From Ophiostoma sp. CBS 140.51 (Eukaryota; Ascomycota; Sordariomycetes; Ophiostomatales; Ophiostomataceae), in the NCBI GenBank assembly GCA_029298735.1, contig JANSLP010000016.1, forward strand, positions 62,001-126,000: 64,000 nt of DNA. The letters run 5' to 3'. Positions 1 through 10,671 of this stretch are shown here, piece after piece. The notes below the pieces were generated by a model. It had not been told where the DNA came from. It did no database searches and saw nothing but the letters and a program-made list of their open reading frames with translations. A program made the position numbers and the translations under genes. How positions within the stretch are numbered: the first letter of the stretch is position 1; the number at the start of each line of letters is the position of its first letter.

Positions 1-2591
1 TTACCATTTCCGGCCAGATTGAGGGCACAACACCTCTGCGAAATCCTGCCACTAGCTCTCGTAAGTCGACAGAGGGTGACTTTGTTCCCATGACACCGCA
101 CACACGCCGCGACGCTCTCGCAGCATCATTTGCCGGTGGTGTTGAGCGGTTGGTGGCTACACCGGGTGGTGTCGAAGTTGTGCAGCAGCGCTCCCTCCGT
201 GGCACGACTGCTGGCAAGGAGACTGCTGTGCTGTGGCTCGGCGGCATCGACTACACAGTGGCTGTCATCCCTGACGTGTCTCGTTTCTGGGACTCGCAGC
301 TCCGCAGGTCTTCTGGCGGTGGTGTCAACCTCTTCAGCGGTGCCCGGCCAACTCGGATGGTCCGTATCCACGACCTTGGTACCAGTCTGCAGGGCGAGCG
401 GTGCTGCGGCGCTGTGGCTGTCTCCTGGCCTTCACAACAGAGCCAGCGTAAGCCTGCTGGTGATGATGATGAAGACGAGGATGATGAGGAAGAAAGTGCT
501 GCTAATGGCGGTCAGTCAATCGAGGTTCTCGTCCAGGGCGAGACTCGGTTGGTTGCCACCCGCGAAAGCGGCGAGGATGTCTATGCCGGTGGCCTGACAA
601 CACGTCTGCTCGCAGCCTCGGCCCGCCGGCGGAATGTGGGCGACACCGTGACGAGCGCCATTGTCGTCGAACCACGCACGCGCAAGCCGGGCACCGTCAA
701 GTTTGATCTCGACGCGAACCAGATTCAGCAGCAACAGAACCTCCTGCGTGGTGGTAGCCAGCGCGGCAAACTGCCTCCCTCGGCTACGGGTGCCGGTGCC
801 ACACCGCGCCGTGCGCCGCTGACTCGTTCGCTCTTTGAGTCGCCCTCACGCTCAGGCCCCTCAGGCAACGACAACAACCCGCTCGCCCTGACACCGCAGC
901 GGTCCCAGCGGTCTTTGTTTGACCAGAACGAGGTCACGCTCACCCAGAGCATGATGCGCCCGCCACCGCGTAACACCAAGCCGGACCTCTTCTTCGCAGG
1001 CGGCCTCGAAGACGCGGCTAACGCCCTCGACGACGAGGAGACCGTGCAGGACCGCAACGTCGAGGAAGAGATGCTCGACATTATGGAGATTGACCGCGCG
1101 CTCGAGTCTATGGAAGGCCGCCGCGACGGCGGTTCTCGCAATGTCTTTTTCGAGGGCGCCTAGGGCTTCCCTCGGAAGAGTTACCTGAGCCGCGAAAACG
1201 ACTTTGTGAGCGTCGACTTGCGTGGCGGCGAGAAAAAGCATGTCTACGAAAATTCTGACGACGACGAGATTATTAATATATTCGATGGTATCGAGTACTC
1301 TATTTAGGAAAGATTTGATGCGTTACTTCGCGAGGGCGCATTCTGGGGAGATGACAGTCGTGAGGAGGAAGGCGAGGAAGAGGACGAAGATGTCACCACG
1401 GACGAATCGCAGAGTGACGAAGAAGACGAGGAGATGTTATTGATAGAGGAGATGAAGACGGAGATGGAGGGGGCGGAAAGAAGGGAGAATCTGAGGCGAC
1501 AGATCGCTGAGGAGGTGGCAGTCCAGGAGAGGCTGCGCCATGAGGCAGCTTCTATGCACGATCACGGGGCAGAACAGGACGAACGTTCTCAAACGATACG
1601 GGCTCAACAGAGACGAAAGCAGCGAAATCAGCAACAGATGGCGCAGAGCGAAGAAATCGAGGAAACGGTGCGCCGGTACAAAGAGGCCCATAACTACGAC
1701 CCGTCGGCGGACCCCGAGACCCAGCCGGATATATGGGACAAATACCGCATCGACAGCCAGCCGATCAAGGACGAAGTGGACCGGCTCGAAGCCCTCCGTA
1801 CCAAAGCCCAGATTATACGCGGAAAACACCACCGGCGCTTCCGCTTCCTCGACAAGCTGCGGGACCAGGAACGGGCGCGAGAAGACCGCAAGCAATTATA
1901 CATTGAACAGCGCGAACGGTCGTTCAAGTCGTTCAAGTCGTTCCGGTCCGCTCGACCCGTTCGCTTCACCCGAAGACATCCGCCGAGATTTCTTGCCATG
2001 CCAGGCGAGGACGTCCAGCCCATGCCCCGACCGCCTGCCATGGCCCGCTCACACAACCCCGGTTGGGTCTTAAGAGGCCAAGGGTCGCCGTCTATTAGAC
2101 ACGCCCGCAAGGCTAATGCAGCCAAGTTTATTCCGGCTAACCGACGGCTGCACAACCGAGTGGTGCTGGCCCGCAACCTGCGCAAGCATGGCGACGACGC
2201 TTTCTACCAGCACCTGCAGGAGTAGAACGACTGGAAGGTGAGGCGGGAGCAAGAGGCCAGAGAAGCACAGGAGGCGGAATGGGCGGCCGAGGACGTGAAG
2301 ATGACGGCCGCAGAGGCGCTGGCGGAGCTACGAGATACGGATACAGGCTGCGCACACAATAGCAATGGCGACTGTGCGTGTGAGCATTGCCTGTACGTCC
2401 TCGGTCTGGGTCCTCCACTGACGTCCGAACATTTTCCGCATAACGTCGACGAGGGCGACCTTCCCGGCCAAACGCAGTCCCTGCCAGACCACCTATGCGA
2501 CGTCCCACGCCAGCCTTTTGCAGGGCTTGCCGACCTGGACGAGGAGGAGCGGCTGCTGCGTGCCAACACGTCATTTGCCTTCGCAACGTGA
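1..2591 (+). CDS. 5'-partial long reading frame interrupted by three in-frame TAG codons; unidentified acidic coiled-coil protein
   Basis: One frame stays open from the window edge (first full codon at 3) to a TGA at 2589-2591, broken only by TAG at 1161, 1305 and 2223. There is no frameshift, and protein-like composition continues through every stop. The N-terminal part has beta-rich segments that might be degenerate propeller blades (a weak impression), then an acidic stretch near 470-500 and a Ser/Pro-rich segment with SPSR and TPQR sites. After the second TAG come an acidic Glu/Asp block, a long charged helical region (about 1434-1920), a basic region, and a Cys-containing tail with CEHC. 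The first ATG seen is at 90, but the frame is open upstream of it, so the true start lies outside the window. I do not recognise the family. It could be a gene whose UAGs are edited to UGG, a spliced gene for the middle stop, or a young pseudogene. Confidence 0.6.
1147..1178 (+). other. Hairpin presenting in-frame TAG 1 in its loop
   Basis: Bases 1147-1156 pair with 1169-1178 (10 bp including two G-T wobbles). After a small internal mismatch, 1158-1160 (GCC) pair with 1164-1166 (GGC). This leaves the stop codon TAG (1161-1163) as the apical triloop, with the A exactly central. Pairing is read by eye and no folding energy was computed. Fungal A-to-I sites are known to favour U at -1, G at +1 and a hairpin-loop position, and this site has all three. 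Confidence 0.55.
1305..1307 (+). other. In-frame TAG 2, in a weak stem-loop; alternatively a 3' splice site
   Basis: The codon after ATT is TAG. Only a weak stem can be drawn (1299-1301 with 1311-1313, plus 1303 with 1309), leaving the TAG in the loop. The TAG is also the end of a possible intron 1206-1307 that starts GTGAGC and ends TTTAG. That intron is 102 bp, so removal would keep frame. Its branch site would be a poor TTAAT at about 1270-1276. The interval itself reads as plausible acidic protein, which argues mildly against an intron. Confidence 0.4.
2211..2240 (+). other. Hairpin presenting in-frame TAG 3 in its loop
   Basis: CACCT at 2211-2215 pairs with AGGTG at 2236-2240, and CAG at 2217-2219 pairs with CTG at 2231-2233. 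The 11-base loop (2220-2230) has the A of TAG (2223-2225) near its centre. Translation continues in frame with a charged, Trp-containing helical segment. If edited, the stop would become Trp next to an existing N-D-W triplet. Confidence 0.5.
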
Positions 2592-5500
2592 TGCCGTCTG
2601 TCTGCGGATAATGCCAGCCTGTTCTGTCCCTGTTTTGCGTTTTCCTGTGTCTTGACGTCTCATGCTTTCCTCATCTCATTCTGTCCTTGTTCAACCTTTG
2701 TCTTCGTCTTTGTTTTTATTCTTCTTCTCATTGTTTTATTACGCGCAGTATTGATACCGAGATATACAGAATTTAGCCCTTAGCTGCAGACTACAAAAAA
2801 GCGAATCGTTTTTCTTTTAAGGGTTCAGGCCCGATATCTTGCATCGTCTTCTTATGTTTCTTCACATCTCTCTCCCTCTTCTCCCATTCATATTCACATC
2901 TTCCGCACGGCATGGTGGAGCACAAGGCTTTAAACTTGACCATCCTTGTTCCAGGCTCTGTATTCCGAGCGGTATATCAAACCCAACCCGGGGCAAAATT
3001 AAAAGGGGACGAGGTTGTGACCGAGGGAGAAGAGTCGTCGGCATCAGTCCGGCGGTCCATCTTCTCTCCCCTCACAGCCTCAGCATGTCCTTCCGCCCGG
3101 GTCGACGCGCTTTACAGCAGACTGCTCTTTACCTCTGCCTTCTGGTGGAGGATTAAAGATGCCAGACCCTGCACTCACAAAACCACTTTTGACCAAATGG
3201 CCTCCCCGTCTTCTTTTCCTTCCATGGAGACTGGACGACAGCGCGTCGATACATCTCTTCACCTCGTCGTTATATCAAGATATTTCACACTCGTAGTTGA
3301 CTCGTAGTTGCGCGTAATCAATAGTTAAGCGCGAGACCTGGCCCGCTTGGCATGTACAGTTTTTCAATGTGCCCCATTACTTCGTACTCCATGTTGACAA
3401 AGACGGTCTAGACTTGTTCACACCGGGCGCCCGCCGTTGACCTCAGGCATCAAATGCGGGTGAGAAACTCCTGTGCAAGTACAGTGTGTAAAGCAAATCG
3501 GATTGGCCGGAGTGTTTGCAATGTTTTCCGTGGTCCGCGTTTTACGCCCACTGATGAGGACTGACTACTTGGTGCCTGACCGCTCTGCAGCTTGTGTCTG
3601 CACAGTACTTGTCCAGGTCGGTTCCTGCATATGCAGCTTGCACTGCACAAGCTTGCATGTGTCTTGACTTGTTATTGGGCATGTTTAATGAAGCGTGGCA
3701 AGACGCGTTTCGTCCTGTCGTCTGATCCGTCTGAACGTTATTCTCCTTGCTCCTTGCTTTGAGGTTCATTTTGATATATGCCCGTTTTGTTGTCGTTCGC
3801 GTCAAGTTGTCAACTCGAGTTGCAACGAGCTCTCTGCATGGTGTCAGTTGACGGATTCACATCGAGATAGCCAATACCAGTTTGGGCCATCCGGCATCTA
3901 TTCTGGGTACGACGTAATACGGCAACATCTTCCTCCATCGAAATACGAGGTTGGCCGACAGCACACAAAATGCCCAGAGCTTTCAAGCCGTTCTAGAGTC
4001 TTACGGCCACGCTCGGGTCAAGACTTTCGTGTGCCACGCTCACTGGCGAGAGAGAAGAAAAAAACCAATAAAGGAATCCGGTGCCTGACCGTCTTGCCCG
4101 CCCATAAAAAAAGAACGGGGAAGCTAATGCATGGGTGGGTGGGCAAAAAAAGCTCGGGCGCGACCAACGATGGAGTGATGGAGTTGTCTTCTGTCGAGCT
4201 TGTCTCGCATCATCCTCGACTTCTGTCTTTCGTCTTTTCTTCTCCTTTCTGCGTGTCTTGCTTGTATGTCTCTTGATAATGTAAAGTATTTTGTATCCCG
4301 TCTTTTATTTTGTTTGTCTCTTTTCTCCTATTCTCTTGCCGTTCAGCTGCGAAGCACGGGGTGCGCCCCGACCAGGATGCGGCCCGGTTTTCTGGTACTT
4401 TTTCAAGGTCGAGCTTGTAAAAATTGTTTACTTGTACACACATATGTACGCAGTATTGAATTTTTTCCAAGCCAAGTCCAAGGTTAAAAATAAACATCCA
4501 GCTGGATGACCCAGCTTCTAAACCTTTCTCCACAGGCAAGACAACGCAAGGCGGATTTGGACTTGTCGACATGCATCTCTCTCAGGGGAGAGAAGAGATT
4601 TCCTCCGGCATCTAGTTTCTTGGATATTGTATTTCCTTGTTGTTGATTCAGCCTGACATCCTGGGATGCTTTTAATGGACAAGCCAGCTGCAGTGACAAC
4701 TTTGTGGTGTGTTGAACACGCATGCCCTATTTCAAGGCGGTCCACTCCCCGTGAGACGCACCCTAGGGGATCAATTTTGATAACAGCAGAGCGGTCAAGT
4801 CATCATACTCGTATCTTTGGAAGAGAGAAAACACGCGTCAAAACTATCAAACAGTCAACTGATGGAACGTAACTCGACTTCGTAGACATCTCGAAATCGA
4901 GGAACATCAAAAGTCAACAGATATTGAAAGCCCCTCCAATGCCCTTGACTCACGTGCCTTTTGCCAAGACTCGAGATCCAGCGAGAACGCAACGGGCAGC
5001 GGAAACGTGAGTGGACCCCTTTCCCTTCCTTGTCGCCTATTCACATTCTCCCTGGTCCTTTTTGCTCTCCTTCTGGGTCTTCCGAAGCGTCTGGAACGGC
5101 CGCAAAAGGCTCCATGTATTTCGTATATTGCGTGGAGTTGCGTGTTGGGTGGTGCGGCGTGCTTTTCTAATAGAGTGCCGCAAATTCTGCACAGTGAGTG
5201 CGAAGTGCAAGTACAAAGTAGTAAGTAAAATACAGTGCAAACAGTGTCAGTGTGGTTCGTATTCTCAACAAGCCCAACTGGCGGAAGGATCGCGGGTACT
5301 GCTATTTCGGGCCACAATCACATCAAACAAACCAATCTTGGGAAAATGAGGCTGTCGGCGATGGAACGGCAAGACGTGGGTGTGGATTTGTGTGGATGTG
5401 GGTTAACTCAGTGATAATATGTAGACGTGGGCGTGTCCAATATCAACAATCAAGACTACCTCTCTGCCTCGCGGTCTGCAGCATTGACATTACCGTCGCG

Positions 5501-8500
5501 TCGAGAAGCAGGTTTTTCTGTTCATGCTTGATGCTGTCTCTCAGTGTCGATAAAAACTTGGTGGGCGATGCAGCGTCGATCCACGCAGCCAAAGCACTTT
5601 TTCAAGGCAACTTTGTCACTGTATTTTTGCTTGGTGCAAGAGACTTCAGCGTACAGTCAGGGAGGACACGCTCAATAAAGTGGCACATTCCATGCCTGAG
5701 GGGAGGTCGACAAAGTCACGGAAGGGAGGGGACGGGAAGAGAGAAAAAAAACGCCACCCCAGATCGGATCGGAAGGGGTGGGAAGAAGAAAGAAAGAGAA
5801 TCATAACCAGAACATGGCTTCGGGGACTCACATCTTTCAACCCTGATTCACGAAACAAACGCACGAACCGATACTCGTTTTTTGTTTGCTTCTGAACCGT
5901 CCGAACCAGAACCAGGTTGTTAATGAGCCAGTCAAGTTGCACAGCCTTTTGACATCTCTCATTAGCACAGAGAGGGGAGAGGGGAACCGAACACAAAGAT
6001 GCGCAATGCAGGGCCGATCTCCACGTTTCATCTCTGGCGGCACAAGAAAGGAGGGACAAAAAAGGCGATAAAATCGAGAGACTATGCGCTTGAAAGAGAG
6101 CATCGAGATAGCAGATACTTGAAAGCTGGATATGCCGAAAAAGAGGCATCCAAGACAGGATCTAGGGACTAGGAAGACCAGGCAAAGAAAGGAGGGGGAA
6201 GCAAACGTAAAACAACGCATCGACCGTCGACAGTTGATGGCTTTCGTTTCTGGTCGTTCTTGGTCTCTTTGATCCCTGCATTCATGTCGTTCTTTCTTCT
6301 TTTTCCTTTTTGTTGTCACTCTCTTTCCCTGCCATCACAACCCCATCACGCCTTTCATGCCTGCAGCTGCAGTCGGTCAACTCTTTCATGTTCACTTTCT
6401 CCAGAAATCTTGGTATCTTGGGACCTGCATGTGCCTGTTGTTTCTTGGAAGATTCTGTTTCGTTTTAGACCAGGGGACAGGGACTGTAAACTGCGCGACA
6501 GGGGATGACAAAGAAATGGCAGTCTCTTGCAGTGATTGTGAAGAGGAAAAAAGGAGCAGAATACCCTGAGCTTCAGCATGCTTTTTGTCCATTTTGTTCC
6601 TTGTGTTTGGGGCGCAAGAGGCTGCTGGCTGCACAACCCTGCAAGCTGCAACTGCCCGCAAACCCTCCGTGAAACGGCGAAAATGCAGCCGACAACAGCG
6701 GATGAACAGCGGGCAAGGACGGTGCCTCGGTTGCAAGTTGGCACTGTCTGAAGAGTTTTTCCTCTTTTCTCATGAGCAATCGCTTCTCTTTCCCCTCGTT
6801 GAGGTGTGATGGTCTCTCGACTCTTTTTTATCTGTCCATCCGTTCTTCTCAGGTTCTCCCTGGATTCCCCAGCATCGTAGGGCTATCATGACCATCACGA
6901 ACCAGCCAAGCCAACAAAGGGGAGAAAAGACCGTCAAAAGAGTTGACGAAGAAAGCTAATCCCGCCGAGAGCACCAAGCACGTCCGTCTTCTTCGGCGGG
7001 AGGGCAGTTGACGGGAGCCAGCAGCGATGGGGTGGACAAGGGCACTTGGGGCACCGCCAAAAAGGACCACTTCCCACCAAAAAGAAGAATAAAAAGAAAA
7101 AAAACGGCTTTGCCTAAAAACAGGCCCGCCCACTATTCATCTCGGATCGCCGCTGGTCTTTCCCGTTCTCTGCTTTTTGGTGGTTTTTGTGCTGGCTCTC
7201 TGGGTGTCCTTGCTGATCTCGTGGGAAGCGACCCAGTCGATCCACTCTCCCACTTTGCTTGGCTGTCTATCTGACCGTGCAGCAAACTGTACTTGATACG
7301 GTGCTCGTTCAGGGGAGAAAGTGTGCGTGGAAAAAAGAACGCGCGGTTGCAATCTCTCTCTCTCTTCTGCGTCTTCGCGGATATCTGGATATCTCGGTTC
7401 TTTTGATTTTGGTGGTGCCTTTTTCGTCTTTTTCGTCTTTTCCGTCTTGATTTCCGGCTGACTCGTCCTTCTCGCCGCCCTTCGTGCCTCTGTTGCCAAC
7501 ATTCATAAGAAGCATCTCCAAGTCATCTTCCCATCCACTTCATCAACTTTTGTGTCTTCATAGCCGCCCTCATCTCGGTTGAATGTCTCTGATAAAGCGA
7601 TTTCCGTTGTCCGCCGTGCCCGTTCGTCAGTGTGTCATGTATCATCTATTGTCTGTGGCATAGGCTTAGGCTCAGCACATAGCCGAATGTGCACAGCGCT
7701 TGTGTGTGCTGAAGATATGAAGCCGAGAGACTTGTGTGCCGTTGGAGTGTCAACAGCTCCGAATAAATGTTGACTTCGACTTCTCTCGCACCGTGCAAAC
7801 GATCGACAGTGCCTTCCATCTCCCGCCCCTGATACCGCGAAACCGAACTTGGCCAGGCACCCTGGCTCGCTGGCACTCTCCGTATCTTTTCGCTGCATTT
7901 TGCTGGTGTTGTGTGCTGTGTCTGCTGGCTGGTCTGCTTGTTGTTTTGATTGAACACACGCTCTCTCACCATGCATCCACCCACCACTCCAAGAAAAAAG
8001 GGGGGTCCTCTGCTCTTTCCCCTTTCTTCACGAGTGTTACTCAAGTCCCAGCCAACCACAGCACTGGATCAGCAAAAAGTCTCCACCTCAACAGCCTCTG
8101 ATTGGCTCGTACCCCTACATTAGCGCCCCCAGTGACTTAGTCCAGAACGGGATGCCCCTGGTGTCGTTTGGACCAAGTCTGACAAGCTCCTGTGCCTGGT
8201 GGCTGAGCAAAGTACTCTCCTAATGTATCTTGGTCTGAGAATACTTTATAATCTGCATAAAACAGCGGTCTTGTGCAGGGACAGCGTGTGCATGCGCGTG
8301 CGGACCTGCGTCACGCCCGAGTGCGACATAGCGCCAGGTACCGCGTCCCTCCGTCGTCGCTCCTTCCCTCCAAACAACCATCGTGTCGTTCGCTGTTGCT
8401 CTTGTTGGCGATATCCACAGTTGCAATTTCCCATTTCGCAGGGCAGGTCCTTCCTTTTTCTCTCCTCTCTCGCCCTCTTTGCCCTCACTCGCCTCGCTGT

Positions 8501-8800
8501 TCCATCGCCCATGGTGCAAACAGTCCCCTGTATTTCACAAAAGTATCTTCGTACTCCGTGTAAACACTGTATTTCCCTGTCTTTTTTTGTCTTTTTCTCG
8601 ATCCCTCGACACGCCAGACATCCTCGCTTTCCCGCCTGCCAGTCAGGAATGAAGGCTACGTACTGTTGGCCCACCCTGCAACATGCCCAGAGTCGCACCT
8701 TTCCCAGTAGTCATCCACACCTTATCCACAACCCAGACTCATCTCATCCTTTCCCTCGTGTGAAAAAAGAGCACTCCAAAAAGCAGGAACAACCCAGTTG
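2592..8800. other. Long intergenic region without a supportable gene
   Basis: Open frames here are short, overlap on both strands and show no domain, signal or consistent codon use. The first 200 bases are T-rich and look like the 3' UTR of the preceding gene. A small 11-bp tandem duplication lies near 3290-3310. A GATTGG (inverted CCAAT) sits near 8100. I saw no tRNA, rRNA or terminal-repeat structure. Non-coding RNA cannot be excluded by eye. Confidence 0.5.
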
Positions 8801-9765
8801 AAGTCCGCCAGCGTGCCTGGCCTGGTCCCCCCTCGCTCTTTCCCCCCCTGGCCTGGCTGTGTGGTGCTTGCCCAGCCCTCCTGCACCCCTACCAGCAAAC
8901 GCCCAACTTTTCTTCGTAATCTCCTGTTTTCTCGCTCTTTCCCTTTCCACACCCAGCACGCCCCTACTCCCCACCCGCCCGTTCCTTCCCCTTTCCCTCT
9001 TTCGCTCTTTCGCTCATTCTCTCTCCTTCCCACTCTCTCTCGCTCGCTCTTTCAACCTTTTCCCTCCCTTCCCCTTTTCTCTCATTCTTTCCATCGTCTC
9101 CTTCGAAAACCTTCACTCCTCTCTCACCCACCGCCCAACAACATCGCCATTTGTTTTCGGACAAGCCACTCGTTTAACCTCCCTTTCGTCTCTCCTTTTT
9201 TTACCTACGCTCATTTTTTCTTCTTTTCGGTTTCTGTTTTTCTTTTCGGCCTTCTATTTCGTCTCGCTCTTTCTTTCTTCGACCCCGTTTACGATCTCTT
9301 CCCGTGTGTTCCGCTTTCTCGAAATCAACGACAATTCAATTTATCCCGACGACAAAACATCCAACGCGTCTGCTTCTCTCCCGCGGCACGTTCATCATCG
9401 ACGATCATTGAAACGAAACAACAATATTAGAGAAGGAGAAAGCAATTCGACTAGGTTCTCGGCACGCTCGTAAAAGGATATCGAGGCGACAGGAATCAGT
9501 CACGACGACAAACCAGAATACCATCAGAAAAGCAGTCGCTTCGACCAAGGAGACTCACATCCAACAACAAAAACAAACAACCCCATAGATCTCGAAAGTC
9601 GATCGTGGCAGGACCAACGCATCGGCGCCCCTCCATCCATTCGCATCTGCTCATCGAAATCGTGGCGGAACTCTTCTTTAATTGAGTCCATCGCAGTTTC
9701 GACGCGTCATTTAGATTCGATTTCATCAAACCCAACAAAAAAACACCAAACCCCACACAACAAAC
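8801..9765 (+). promoter_or_regulatory. Pyrimidine-rich promoter and long 5' leader of the WSC sensor gene
   Basis: The + strand is dominated by CT runs (about 8820-9330), then becomes A-rich with many CAA and AAC triplets up to the ATG at 9766. This pattern is typical of fungal transcription start regions followed by an unstructured leader. Two overlapping open frames (about 8798-9473) arise because CT-rich DNA contains few stop codons, so I do not call them genes. An unusually long leader on a stress-sensor mRNA would leave room for translational control. Confidence 0.45.
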
Positions 9766-10671
9766 ATGAAGTTCACTACATTACTCGGCGTCACTGCCGC
9801 CGGCCTCGTGTCATCCGCTGCTGCCGCGACGACGACCAAGATGGGTGTCGAACAGCCGTCGTCGACCCCCATCTACATGCAGCCGGTCGTCCAGGGCTGC
9901 TTCTCGTCTTCGGGCGACCTTGTCTTCAACTCGACTCAGCCTTTCAACTCGCGTGGCCAGTGCGGCCAGACCGTCTGCCAGGCCATAGGCAAGAACGTCG
10001 CCGCTTCCACCGAGGGCAGCAAGTGCTACTGTGGTGACAGCTACCCGCCCAACAGCACGCTCGTCGACGACAAGTACTGCAACGCGCCCTGCACCGGTTT
10101 CGGTCAAGATGCTTGCGGTGGCACCGGCTACTGGACCGTCTATAACACCGGTCTTGAGCTGTACGGTGTCCCCTACGCCAACGACTCTTCCTCGTCTTCG
10201 TCCTCGTCTGCTTCCTCGGCCACGTCTGCCTCGACGACTGTCGTTGGCGGCCAGACCGTGTTCGTGACCCAGACCAACGACGCGGACGGCACGACCAAGA
10301 AGTCGAGCACCAACACTGCCGGCATTGCTGCTGGCGTCGTTGTGGGTGTTGTTGCCGTGGCCGCCGCTGTTGGCGCCGGCTTCTTCATCATCCGTCGCCG
10401 CCGCAACCGCGCCATTGAGGAGGAGTACCGTCGCAACGCGGCCGTCAACGCCTTCTTCAGCGGTGGCAGCGGCAAGGCACCGAGCACGACGGGCAGCCAC
10501 AGCATCTCGGACTCGCGGCTAGACCCCGTCATGTCTCAGCGCCGCCTGAGCGATGGTAGCATTGCCGACAACGAAGACTACTCCAGAAGGATTCTCCGAG
10601 TAAGTCCCTTCTGATAGTGACATGAAATTATCGTAAACACATCACTAACATAACAGGTCACCAACGCTTGA
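9766..10671 (+). CDS. WSC-domain cell-wall integrity sensor (Wsc1/Slg1 type)
   Basis: Two exons, 9766-10599 and 10657-10671, encode 282 residues. The 57-bp intron (GTAAGT...CACTAAC...ACAG) restores the C-terminus RRILRVTNA; reading through it would give an aberrant end. Residues 1-20 are a signal peptide. A WSC domain spans about 42-130 with eight cysteines (45, 66, 71, 87, 89, 105, 109, 117) and the CYCG motif. A Ser/Thr-rich stalk (140-160, about 10 consecutive Ser), one membrane helix (about 185-209) followed by RRRRN, and a cytoplasmic tail ending in a DYSRRILR motif complete it. Family role: a plasma-membrane mechanosensor that signals wall stress through Rom2-Rho1 to the PKC/MAPK pathway; the O-mannosylated stalk acts as the spring. 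The stalk is short for the family. Which WSC paralogue this is cannot be decided here. Confidence 0.92.

Noticed and set aside
1..2591. Genome-wide reassignment of TAG as a sense codon
   Set aside because: TAG terminates the gene at 27971-29305, so TAG works as a stop in this genome.
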